From Salibacter halophilus (GTDB lineage Bacteria > Bacteroidota > Bacteroidia > Flavobacteriales_G > Salibacteraceae): a stretch of 64,000 nucleotides of DNA. Both the position numbers and the translations under genes were made by a program. Positions 24,248-32,164 of this stretch are shown piece by piece. Under the pieces are notes generated by a model, which searched no databases, was not told the DNA's origin, and saw nothing but the letters and a program-made list of their open reading frames with translations. Each line of letters begins with the position of its first letter. Within the stretch, counting starts at the first letter, position 1. The stretch spans positions 1 to 64,000 of the forward strand of contig NZ_WACR01000005.1 of NCBI RefSeq assembly GCF_008806325.1. The letters run 5' to 3'.

Positions 24248-26038
24248 ATGAAATCACTTCGATACCTCAATAAATATTTAGTAAAATACAAGTGGCGACT
24301 GTTACTGGGAATTTTATTCATCGCCATTTCAAACGTCTTCAAAATCTTTCCAGCCCAAATTATCCGCTACGCTTTTGACATTGTTAAAGAGACTATTGTT
24401 CAGTATCAGGTTTTGAATGGTACGTACTTCCATGCCGATTTTTATGCGGTATTGAGTAAAATGCTACTGCTTTTTGGTGGCTTCGTCTTGTTGATGGCTT
24501 TAATGAACGGATTATTCCTCTTTTTTACTCGTCAAACGATCATCGTGATGTCCAGGCTCATCGAGTACGATCTCAAGAATGAGGTTTTCAAACACTACCA
24601 GGATTTGAGTTTGGCTTTTTACAAGCGCAATAACACCGGTGATTTGATGAACCGCATCAGTGAAGACGTCAGTAAGGTAAGAATGTATTTGGGTCCGGCT
24701 ATTATGTACACGCTCAACCTAATTGTTCTTTTTGTTCTTGTCATCAGCACAATGATTTCAGTAAACGCAAAGCTTACGCTCTACGTCCTCACTCCTCTTC
24801 CACTTCTCAGCATTTCGATTTACTACGTGAGTAACATCATCAACATTAAGAGTGAAAAAGTTCAAAGACAGCTTTCCAATATTTCAACTTTCGTTCAGGA
24901 AGCATTTTCGGGTATTCGGGTTTTGAAAGCCTACAACATCAACATGGAACGCGAAAAAGCCTTTTTGGAAGAAACTGAAACGTATAAAAATAAGAACCTT
25001 GAACTGGTAAAAGTAAACGCTCTATTTCAGCCGTTGATGATTTTGCTAATCGGGCTGAGTACGATCCTAACGATTTACATCGGTGGAGAACTCGCCATTT
25101 CAGGTGAAATCACGACCGGTAACATTGCCGAATTTGTGATTTATGTTAACATGCTCACCTGGCCTGTTGCTGCTTTGGGTTGGGTAACATCTCTTACTCA
25201 AAGAGCTGCGGCATCTCAGGAACGCATCAACGAATTTTTACAGTCAGAACCGGAAATCAAGAACCACATTCACACCGATACCCCAATTGAAGGAAATATC
25301 GAATTTAAAGATGTCCATTTTGTCTATCCAGACAGTGGAATTGAAGCTCTAAAAGGCGTTAATTTCTCGATCAAAGCCGGTGAATCTCTGGCTGTAATCG
25401 GGCGAACGGGTTCCGGCAAAACGACAATTGCAAACCTTATTGGTCGATTATTCGATCCTACCCAGGGCGAAATCAGAGTTGACAACAAACCGATTAGGGA
25501 ATTCAACCTCAACCAGTTGAGAAGATCAATCGGCTATGTTCCACAAGAGGTTTTCCTCTTTTCTGATACAATAGAAAACAATGTTGCTTTTGGTTTGGAT
25601 CTGACCAAAGACAATTTAAAAGCAGTTGAACAGGCTACTAAAGATGCTCAGGTTTATCACAATATTACTGAGTTTCCAAAAGGTTTTCAAACTGAACTGG
25701 GAGAACGCGGTATCACGTTATCGGGCGGTCAAAAACAACGACTATCAATCGCCCGGGCTCTGATCAAAAAACCGAAGATCCTCATTTTTGATGATTGTCT
25801 TTCAGCTGTTGATACTCAAACCGAAGAACGAATCTTGACGAATTTAAAGCGCATTATGAAGGGGCGTTCTTCAGTAATTATCTCTCACAGAGTGTCATCT
25901 GTGAAGCACTGTGATCAAATTATAGTGCTGGATGATGGCAAAATTGTTGAACGTGGTAATCATGCTGAACTACTCTCTAAAAAGGGTGTTTACAGCGACT
26001 TGCACGAGCAACAATTGCTTGAAGAACAAGAGGCTTAA
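24248..26038 (+). CDS. ABC transporter ATP-binding protein/permease (MsbA/MdlB type exporter)
   Basis: 596-aa half-transporter that should work as a dimer. Six membrane segments fill the first 320 residues, and the nucleotide-binding domain follows: Walker A GRTGSGKTT (from residue 385), signature LSGGQKQR (from 491), Walker B ILIFDD (about 515) and the switch histidine in ISHRVSS. It resembles lipid and multidrug exporters. The substrate is not indicated, since it is a single gene divergent from the leucine dehydrogenase operon. Confidence 0.92.
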   Translation: MKSLRYLNKYLVKYKWRLLLGILFIAISNVFKIFPAQIIRYAFDIVKETIVQYQVLNGTYFHADFYAVLSKMLLLFGGFVLLMALMNGLFLFFTRQTIIVMSRLIEYDLKNEVFKHYQDLSLAFYKRNNTGDLMNRISEDVSKVRMYLGPAIMYTLNLIVLFVLVISTMISVNAKLTLYVLTPLPLLSISIYYVSNIINIKSEKVQRQLSNISTFVQEAFSGIRVLKAYNINMEREKAFLEETETYKNKNLELVKVNALFQPLMILLIGLSTILTIYIGGELAISGEITTGNIAEFVIYVNMLTWPVAALGWVTSLTQRAAASQERINEFLQSEPEIKNHIHTDTPIEGNIEFKDVHFVYPDSGIEALKGVNFSIKAGESLAVIGRTGSGKTTIANLIGRLFDPTQGEIRVDNKPIREFNLNQLRRSIGYVPQEVFLFSDTIENNVAFGLDLTKDNLKAVEQATKDAQVYHNITEFPKGFQTELGERGITLSGGQKQRLSIARALIKKPKILIFDDCLSAVDTQTEERILTNLKRIMKGRSSVIISHRVSSVKHCDQIIVLDDGKIVERGNHAELLSKKGVYSDLHEQQLLEEQEA

Positions 26039-26068
26039 TTCCATTTTTTTCCAAAGGTCTTTTTTCAA

Positions 26069-26076
26069 TACATTTG
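26069..26076 (+). promoter_or_regulatory. -7 box TACATTTG of the PUR gene
   Basis: A perfect TAnnTTTG, 39 nt before the ATG at 26116. A -33 TTG is not evident. Confidence 0.4.
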
Positions 26077-26115
26077 AAATCTCTATTATTGAAGTGATTT
26101 TAAGCTAAACGGACC

Positions 26116-26472
26116 ATGGAAGACAACAAGGATTTTGAACAAGAAGAGATTTACGCTAAAAGAGTGAGAGCGGGCAAGCGCACATACTTTTTTGATGTGC
26201 GTTCAACAAAAGGAAATGATTACTTTTTGACGATTACTGAAAGTAAGCGAAAATTCAATGAAGACGGATCTGTTCATTACAAGAAACACAAAATTTTTCT
26301 CTACAAGGAAGATTTTGAAAAGTTTAGTGATGCACTCAGCGATTCCTTCCAAAAAATCATTGAATTGAAGCAGGAACAAAACGAACGCCTTAACGACAAA
26401 TTTGAAAACCAATTCACTGAGGTTAGTTTTGACGAGCTCGGAGACAACGGTGAACCGCAGGAACAAAACTAA
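26116..26472 (+). CDS. PUR-alpha-like DNA/RNA-binding protein (DUF3276)
   Basis: 118-aa cytoplasmic protein consisting of a single PUR repeat: KRTYFFDVRSTKGNDYFLTITESKRK and KHKIFLYKEDFEKFSDAL, with an acidic C-terminal tail. Bacterial PUR proteins of this size dimerise and bind single-stranded purine-rich nucleic acid. They are nearly universal in Bacteroidota; the cellular role is unclear. A strong hairpin terminator follows. Confidence 0.92.
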   Translation: MEDNKDFEQEEIYAKRVRAGKRTYFFDVRSTKGNDYFLTITESKRKFNEDGSVHYKKHKIFLYKEDFEKFSDALSDSFQKIIELKQEQNERLNDKFENQFTEVSFDELGDNGEPQEQN

Positions 26473-26493
26473 TCGCACTCATCTTACATTGTG

Positions 26494-26522
26494 AAAAAAC
26501 CGCTTTTTGAGCGGTTTTTTTA
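26494..26522 (+). terminator. Rho-independent terminator after the PUR gene
   Basis: AAAAAACCGCT, loop TTTTG, AGCGGTTTTTTT: a strong stem with a T-run, usable in both directions. It rules out the long reading of the next gene that begins inside it. Confidence 0.85.
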
Positions 26523-26541
26523 TTGTTTTACTTTTGATGAT

Positions 26542-26889
26542 ATGAGCAAAAAGAATAAGAAAAAACGAGTTGATGTTGTCTATTCGACAAACCCCGATTA
26601 CGAATACGACTACGAAGATGATGGTGTGGAAGAAACCCTTCCACCTGAGGAGCAAAACCTGAAAGTAAGAATTGAAAAAAAAGGTCGTGGAGGAAAAACC
26701 GCGGTTGTGGTAAAAGGGTTTATCGGATCTGAAGATGATTTAAAAGACCTGGCAAAAACGATCAAAACAAAATGCGGAACCGGTGGCTCCGCAAAAGATG
26801 GTGAAATCATTATTCAGGGCGAAATGCGCAACAAAGTGTTGGAGGTTCTCCAAAAAGAAGGCTACAACGCCAAGCAAGCAGGAGGTTAA
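26542..26889 (+). CDS. SUI1/eIF1-like translation initiation factor
   Basis: 115-aa protein: basic N-terminus (MSKKNKKKRVD), an acidic linker and a C-terminal SUI1 domain (KVRIEKKGRGGKTAVVVKGF, then LAKTIKTKCGTGGSAKDGEIIIQG). It is related to eukaryotic eIF1 and E. coli YciH and probably binds the 30S subunit to check start selection, which is family knowledge. The ATG at 26542 was chosen because the longer frame (26491) starts inside the preceding terminator. The stop overlaps the convergent lipoprotein gene by 4 nt. Confidence 0.93.
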   Translation: MSKKNKKKRVDVVYSTNPDYEYDYEDDGVEETLPPEEQNLKVRIEKKGRGGKTAVVVKGFIGSEDDLKDLAKTIKTKCGTGGSAKDGEIIIQGEMRNKVLEVLQKEGYNAKQAGG

Positions 26890-27095
26890 GAACAGCTATA
26901 CCCCTCATCTTCACGGTTGTCAATTTCATCCTGATCAGCAGTACACACTTCTTCATTGGAGTTTGTAGTATCGATTGGATTTCCCTGTGAATCTTCAATC
27001 ACTACTGATCTGCTGCAATCGTAACATTTAGAGCATGATGTGCTTATCATTCCAAAAAAAGAAGCTACTAATAAGATTGTAAAGATATTTTTCAT
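26886..27095 (-). CDS. Small Cys-rich lipoprotein, hypothetical
   Basis: 69-aa protein with a signal peptide and lipobox (MISTSC), then a short mature part with CxxC (SKCYDC) and two further cysteines (EVC and YSC), suitable for disulfides or metal binding. The preceding GTG codon at 27098 was rejected in favour of ATG. No family was recognised. It is convergent with SUI1, with a 4-nt overlap. Confidence 0.65.
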   Translation of the reverse strand: MKNIFTILLVASFFGMISTSCSKCYDCSRSVVIEDSQGNPIDTTNSNEEVCTADQDEIDNREDEGYSCS

Positions 27096-27139
27096 CACTT
27101 TTGAATTTTTCGATTACAAATTTAAGCATCACAATTTCA

Positions 27140-27613
27140 ATGCCACAACTAAAACATTTCATTCCCAAGGTTATTGTTTGCTCGCTTTTCGCTACACTAC
27201 TCCTTTCAGCGTGTTCCACTCATGATCTCAATGAATTGAGTTGGCTCACTGGCGATTGGGAACGCGATTTCAATAATACATCGCAAATGGAGTCCTGGAA
27301 GTTACGAAACGACACAATTTACGGTGAAGTAAAATACTCAAATGGTAATGACACTTCAGTCATGTGGCTTTCTAAAATCTACAATAAAGATGGCTTGACC
27401 CTGGAACTCATTAATGATAAAAATATTGAGCCTTATTTTTTTACAATCAAGAAAAAGAGTGATACGTCAATCATCTTTCACAATCCAGAATACCAATTCC
27501 CTAAAGAGATTCTATACCGCACTTCAGGAGATTCTCTAGTGAAAATCATACACGGCTCTGGAGGTAAAATACCAAAATCTGCTGCGTTTAAGTTTGGACG
27601 CCTTTCGAACTAG
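27140..27613 (+). CDS. DUF6265-like lipoprotein
   Basis: 157-aa lipoprotein (lipobox LLLSAC). The conserved start LSWLTGDWERDF and WKLRNDTIYGEV match the DUF6265 lipocalin-like family, a small beta-barrel of unknown function in Bacteroidota. The ATG at 27140 starts the signal peptide; an earlier ATG (27101) adds 13 residues before it. The 3' end overlaps bshA by 26 nt in convergent orientation. Confidence 0.8.
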   Translation: MPQLKHFIPKVIVCSLFATLLLSACSTHDLNELSWLTGDWERDFNNTSQMESWKLRNDTIYGEVKYSNGNDTSVMWLSKIYNKDGLTLELINDKNIEPYFFTIKKKSDTSIIFHNPEYQFPKEILYRTSGDSLVKIIHGSGGKIPKSAAFKFGRLSN

Positions 27614-28733
27614 ATTCTCTCATAGCTCTCTCGTAGAGCTCTTCGTAACGGGGTAATATCTTTTGAATATCAAATGTTTGTGCCACTTCATAAGCACCTT
27701 GCTTGAACTTTTGATGTTCGTTTTTATCGGTCAGAACCGAAAGACTGTTAGCGATCATTGACTCTACGTCTCCTACAGAGCTTGTGTAACCGCTTTTGCC
27801 GTCAATGTTCACTTCCGGTAAACCGCCAGTATTCGATGAAATAACCGGTACTTTAGCAGCCATCGCTTCAAGTGCTGCCAAACCAAAGCTTTCAGTTTCA
27901 GATGGAAGTAAAAACAGATCGCTCATGCATAAAACACGCTCAACCTCTTTCGTTTTTCCGAGGTATATCACGTCTCTTCCCAAACCGAGTTCTCTCGCTT
28001 CATCAATTGTTTTAGAACGCTCGGGGCCGTCACCTACCAAAACCAGTCGAGCCGGGATCTGATCGTGAATTCCTTTGAAAATTCGAACAACATCGTGAAC
28101 ACGCTTTACTTTCCTGAAATTTGAAATATGTGTGATGAGCATTTGTCCTTCTTCAGCCAGTCTCGCTTTTTCACAATTCTTGCGGTTCTGATAGAGCTTT
28201 AAATCGATGAAATTCGGAATTACCTCAATAGGTGTTGAGCAATCAAAGAACTCAATTGTCTCTTCCTTGAGGTGTTCTGACACGCTCGTTACATAGTCGC
28301 TGTGCTGAATACTGAACTTCACAGCCGGCTTGTAACTCGGATTTTTACCAACAAGTGTAATATCTGTTCCGTGAAGAGTGGTGATAACCGGCACATTGAT
28401 TCCGGCATCAATCAGAATCTTTTTTGCCATGTATGCAGCAAAAGCGTGCGGAATAGCATAATGCACATGTAGAATATCCAATTTTTCATTTTTGACTGTA
28501 TCCACCATTTTACTCGCCAACGCGAGTTCATAAGGTTGGTAATGAAAAAGAGGATAATCCTCAACATTCACTTCATGGTAGTAAATATTCTCTTCTAAGA
28601 TATCTAATCTAACGGGCTGACTATAAGTGATAAAATGCACTTTGTGGCCTTCTTTGGCAAGTGCATTTCCTAGTTCTGTAGCGACTACTCCACTACCTCC
28701 GTATGTGGGATAACAAACAATTCCAATGTTCAT
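27588..28733 (-). CDS. bshA: N-acetyl-alpha-D-glucosaminyl L-malate synthase BshA
   Basis: 381-aa GT4 glycosyltransferase catalysing the first step of bacillithiol synthesis, transfer of GlcNAc from UDP-GlcNAc to L-malate. The N-terminal block GIVCYPTYGGSGVVATELG is diagnostic for BshA. The C-terminal nucleotide-sugar motif includes PSETESFGLAALEAMA. Length is normal. The ATG at 28733 gives the standard N-terminus; an upstream start would overlap the GH3 gene. It follows the GH3-hydrolase gene by 11 nt and may share its transcript. bshB and bshC are not in the window. Confidence 0.95.
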   Translation of the reverse strand: MNIGIVCYPTYGGSGVVATELGNALAKEGHKVHFITYSQPVRLDILEENIYYHEVNVEDYPLFHYQPYELALASKMVDTVKNEKLDILHVHYAIPHAFAAYMAKKILIDAGINVPVITTLHGTDITLVGKNPSYKPAVKFSIQHSDYVTSVSEHLKEETIEFFDCSTPIEVIPNFIDLKLYQNRKNCEKARLAEEGQMLITHISNFRKVKRVHDVVRIFKGIHDQIPARLVLVGDGPERSKTIDEARELGLGRDVIYLGKTKEVERVLCMSDLFLLPSETESFGLAALEAMAAKVPVISSNTGGLPEVNIDGKSGYTSSVGDVESMIANSLSVLTDKNEHQKFKQGAYEVAQTFDIQKILPRYEELYERAMRESSSKGVQT

Positions 28734-28744
28734 AATATCAAAAA

Positions 28745-31696
28745 TCAATACTCGATTGAGTCGTAAATAACCTGCATTATATCTGTTCTGATATCCATCG
28801 TAATCAGCTTTTTATTAGCTGCTGAAGGATAAATCCGATTCGACAAAAACACGTAAACAATATCCTGTTCGGGATCTGCCCAGGCCATTGTTCCCGTAAA
28901 ACCTGTGTGACCAAAACTCGCATAGCTAACGCACTGGCAAGTAGGTCCGCCATCGTCATCTCTCACAGGCTTGTCAAAACCGATTCCTCTCCTGTTTTTC
29001 ACTTCAGGGTCTTCACAAAACAAGCACTCCGTGTACTTCTCGATAACAGAATCAGAAAATATATTTACGCCTCCGTAGCTTCCTTTGTTCAAAAAAGTTT
29101 GCATCAACTTGGCCAGATCATTGGCATTGCTGAACAAGCCTGCATGTCCGCCAACACCGCCTAACATCGCTGCTCCCGGATCGTGCACATCACCGTGAAT
29201 GAGTTGTTGCCTGAAATAAACATCGTATTCCGTGGGAACAATTCTATCCAAATCAAAATGCTCTCGTGGTAAATAACGTGTAGTTCCCATTCCGATTGGC
29301 TTGTAGATATTTTCAGTTGCAAACTCATCAAGCGATTGACCAGTCACTTTTTGAATAATTCGTTGCATGAAATAATACCCCAAATCACTGTAAAGATAAT
29401 CCTGGTTCTTCTTGAGCGGTGTTTCCACAATTCGTTTGATGATAGAGTCAGGATATGATTTTTCAATGTAAAAATTCTCAGCTACCCGGTGCGGATACAA
29501 CTCACTTTGACCAACAGAGTAAACATCATATCGGGGAACACCATTTGACAGTGTGTTTTTGTAAAATGGAATCCAGGAAATCAATCCAGCATGGTGAGTC
29601 AATATATCTTTGATTTTGAGGTTTTCGTACTCTGTCCCTTTTACAAACTCCGGAATAAAATCTCCAAGTGTATTGTTCACATTGAGCTCTCCTCTATCAT
29701 TCAAAATCATCAGAGAACTCACTGTAGCGGCTATTTTCGTAATTGAAGCAAGATCGTAAATATCTGTCAGAGCCACGTGTTTAGCATTGTCTTCATAGGT
29801 ATGCCTACCCATCGCCTTGTGGTAAACGACTTTCCCTTTTCTGGCTACTAAAATCTGACAACCGGGATACGCCTGCTCAACAATACCGTGCTGAGCTATC
29901 GAATCAATTCTGGTCAGAACCTGCGGATTCAAGCCGGCTGTTTGTGGTTCTGAATAGGAAAACCTCTTCACCTTGTTTGTTCGTGATCCGCTTCCGGCAA
30001 TGTAATGCTGATTGATCGTAACCGGCAGCTTCCCTGAAACCGGAATTGCTCCAAAAAGAGCTTCAGCTGCATAATGCTGAGCAAACTCACTCTCCTCATA
30101 ACTCACCAGAATTGCCGATAGCGAATCCAAAGCATCGTAATTGCGCAAAGCATATGGATTTCCAAAGTGAACGAGTATCACCTCTTTTTCTTTTGCCAGT
30201 TCTTTAATGAAAGAGAGCGATTCATTCGTGATTCCAAAATTACCTGTTGGATATAGCCTTGTATTGTGTAGCGATGCAATTACCACATCAACATTTTCGA
30301 GCTCTTCCCGAATCAATTTGCGCTCAAATGAAGTCGGTTTTTTGTTGCTGTAAACGGTTTTGATGTTTCCGTACAGTTGCAACTCATCCTGAAAAGCAAA
30401 ACGATCGTTTTCACCAAAATAAAGATTTGCTATGTTGAGAGAGTCTAACCTTCCAAAAGGCAAAATATCTCCATTGTTGTGAACCAGAGTTTGCGCTTTG
30501 GCGTTAAGGTCTCGATTTAGTTGAACGTGATTCGGCTGGTTGAGGCTCTGACCGATATTCTTTAAATTGATAGAGTCAAATTTTGTAGCGCCTGTCCATT
30601 CTTTGGCTTTCAGTATTTTCAGAACCCGTTCATTCAAATCCTTTTCGAGCGAATCATTTCGTTTCACTTCATTTTTTATCGCCTTAATCGCAGAAGGAAT
30701 TTCTGTGGGGAAAAGCAACACATCATTACCGGCCAAAAATGCTTCAAGAGCGACATCTGCTCCGTCACGACCATCAGTAACGCCCTTCATGTTGAGAGCA
30801 TCAGTAAAAATGAGGCCGTTGAAGTTGAGTTCTTTTTTGAGTAAATCTGTCACAACACTTTTACTCAATGTTGTGGGAACATTAGGTTGGTCAACTAAGG
30901 CCGGAACATTCAAGTGAGCAACCATGACACCACCTACTCCTTGATCGATCAATTCCTGAAACGGAAATAACTCGAGACTTTCTAATCGGTTTCGATCGAA
31001 TGGTAAATTTGGTAATTCCTTGTGGCTATCTGTTTTCGTATCACCATGCCCCGGGAAATGTTTGGCAACAGCAATAACACCTTCATTCTGTAAGCCTTTT
31101 GAAAGTGCTTTTCCCATTCTAACTACTCTCAGTTTATCTTCACCAAACGATCTGGAATTGATTACGGGATTATTAGGATTGTTATTGACATCAACAACCG
31201 GAGCAAAATTTACATGTACCCCAATTCGCTTGAGTTGTTGTGCCATTGCCCGTCCCAGTTCTGTCGCGAGTGAGTCATCATCAGCTGCCGAAACCATCAT
31301 GCTCCTTGGAAAGCGCATTGCAGAATCCAAACGCATCGAAAGTCCCCACTCTGCGTCCATCCCGATGAGCAATGGAATAGTTGACTTCTTTTGGTAGCGA
31401 TTCGTCAGTTTAGCTTGTTTGATAGGAGTTCCCTGAAAAAAGATGAGTCCGCCAATGTTGTGTTTTTCAATAAGCTCATCGATCTCTTCAGCGTGCGGCT
31501 CACCTTTGTTAGAATAAGCTGCAACCATGAATAGCTGACCTATCTTTTCCTCTAGCGTAAGCGCATCGAGTACACTATCTGCCCAGGGAGATTTTGCAGT
31601 TTCAAAATCAGGGTCAATATGTACTTTTTGCCAGTCGTGAAAAGAGACAGCAAAAAACGCAAGCACAAGTGTTATCGACAGATATAGCTTATTCAT
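28745..31696 (-). CDS. Fusion of GH3 beta-N-acetylglucosaminidase and beta-lactamase-like serine hydrolase
   Basis: 983-aa exported protein. After a signal peptide (MNKLYLSITLVLAFFAVSF) comes a GH3 domain (about 30-370) with the NagZ-type motif KHFPGHGDTKTDSHKELP and the nucleophile region FTDALNMKGV, then a GH3 C-terminal-like domain (about 390-580). The last 370 residues form a class C beta-lactamase/penicillin-binding-like hydrolase with SITK (SxxK) and YSD in the YxN position. Both activities fit peptidoglycan turnover: removing GlcNAc and cutting a peptide or ester. The start at 31696 begins the signal peptide. Such fusions are known in Bacteroidota. Confidence 0.9.
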   Translation of the reverse strand: MNKLYLSITLVLAFFAVSFHDWQKVHIDPDFETAKSPWADSVLDALTLEEKIGQLFMVAAYSNKGEPHAEEIDELIEKHNIGGLIFFQGTPIKQAKLTNRYQKKSTIPLLIGMDAEWGLSMRLDSAMRFPRSMMVSAADDDSLATELGRAMAQQLKRIGVHVNFAPVVDVNNNPNNPVINSRSFGEDKLRVVRMGKALSKGLQNEGVIAVAKHFPGHGDTKTDSHKELPNLPFDRNRLESLELFPFQELIDQGVGGVMVAHLNVPALVDQPNVPTTLSKSVVTDLLKKELNFNGLIFTDALNMKGVTDGRDGADVALEAFLAGNDVLLFPTEIPSAIKAIKNEVKRNDSLEKDLNERVLKILKAKEWTGATKFDSINLKNIGQSLNQPNHVQLNRDLNAKAQTLVHNNGDILPFGRLDSLNIANLYFGENDRFAFQDELQLYGNIKTVYSNKKPTSFERKLIREELENVDVVIASLHNTRLYPTGNFGITNESLSFIKELAKEKEVILVHFGNPYALRNYDALDSLSAILVSYEESEFAQHYAAEALFGAIPVSGKLPVTINQHYIAGSGSRTNKVKRFSYSEPQTAGLNPQVLTRIDSIAQHGIVEQAYPGCQILVARKGKVVYHKAMGRHTYEDNAKHVALTDIYDLASITKIAATVSSLMILNDRGELNVNNTLGDFIPEFVKGTEYENLKIKDILTHHAGLISWIPFYKNTLSNGVPRYDVYSVGQSELYPHRVAENFYIEKSYPDSIIKRIVETPLKKNQDYLYSDLGYYFMQRIIQKVTGQSLDEFATENIYKPIGMGTTRYLPREHFDLDRIVPTEYDVYFRQQLIHGDVHDPGAAMLGGVGGHAGLFSNANDLAKLMQTFLNKGSYGGVNIFSDSVIEKYTECLFCEDPEVKNRRGIGFDKPVRDDDGGPTCQCVSYASFGHTGFTGTMAWADPEQDIVYVFLSNRIYPSAANKKLITMDIRTDIMQVIYDSIEY

Positions 31697-31818
31697 AGAT
31701 TTAATTGAAATTAACGTTGCGAATTTAGCCATTCCAAATTCACAAAAAATGAACCAATTCATGAATTTCCCCAACACTCGATGTGCATAACCACGTATAT
31801 AGTCACAAAATCATTTTG

Positions 31819-31826
31819 TATTTTTG
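31819..31826 (+). promoter_or_regulatory. -7 box TATTTTTG upstream of the mutL operon
   Basis: A perfect TAnnTTTG, 9 nt before the ATG at 31836, embedded beside CAAAATCATTTTG (31806-31818), a short inverted repeat. The mRNA leader would be only a few nucleotides. Confidence 0.45.
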
Positions 31827-31835
31827 GCCATCAGT

Positions 31836-32141
31836 ATGCGATATACGATTTTCAAACAAAATAAACCGCGCGGCTTTGGCTTTAAGCCGCGTTACTATGA
31901 TGCTGAGAAAGAAGCTCTCGATGCACGCGTAGCTCAAATTGAAAAGCAGGTAGCGTTGGAAAAAGAAGGCAAAGCTGCTGATGCCAGTGATCTCAGATCA
32001 AAGATTAAATCTCAATGGGGTCACGGTCAGAGCCGTAAAAAAGCCAACAAGAAGTCTAATTTGAGAGTTGCGCTCATTGCCGGAGTACTTCTACTCCTCT
32101 TTTACCTTTTCATTTACACAGATTTCCAACTACCATTTTAA
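31836..32141 (+). CDS. Small membrane-anchored hypothetical protein upstream of mutL
   Basis: 101-aa protein. A basic, coiled-coil-like cytoplasmic part (KEALDARVAQIEKQVALEKEG) is followed by one C-terminal membrane segment (VALIAGVLLLLFYLFIY), a tail-anchored topology. It is 23 nt upstream of mutL and co-oriented. No domain recognised. The N-terminus is MRYTIFKQNKPRGFGFKPRYYD; the ATG at 31836 was chosen over an upstream TTG. Confidence 0.75.
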   Translation: MRYTIFKQNKPRGFGFKPRYYDAEKEALDARVAQIEKQVALEKEGKAADASDLRSKIKSQWGHGQSRKKANKKSNLRVALIAGVLLLLFYLFIYTDFQLPF

Positions 32142-32164
32142 CACTAAACTGAGAAACAATCAGA

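Noticed and set aside
26491-26541. A longer SUI1 reading frame starting with GTG at 26491
   Set aside because: Its start lies inside a strong rho-independent terminator; the ATG at 26542 gives the normal N-terminus.
30567-31397. Two plus-strand frames of 116 and 125 codons
   Set aside because: They lie opposite the GH3 domain, whose catalytic motifs show that the minus strand is coding; the products have no recognisable features.
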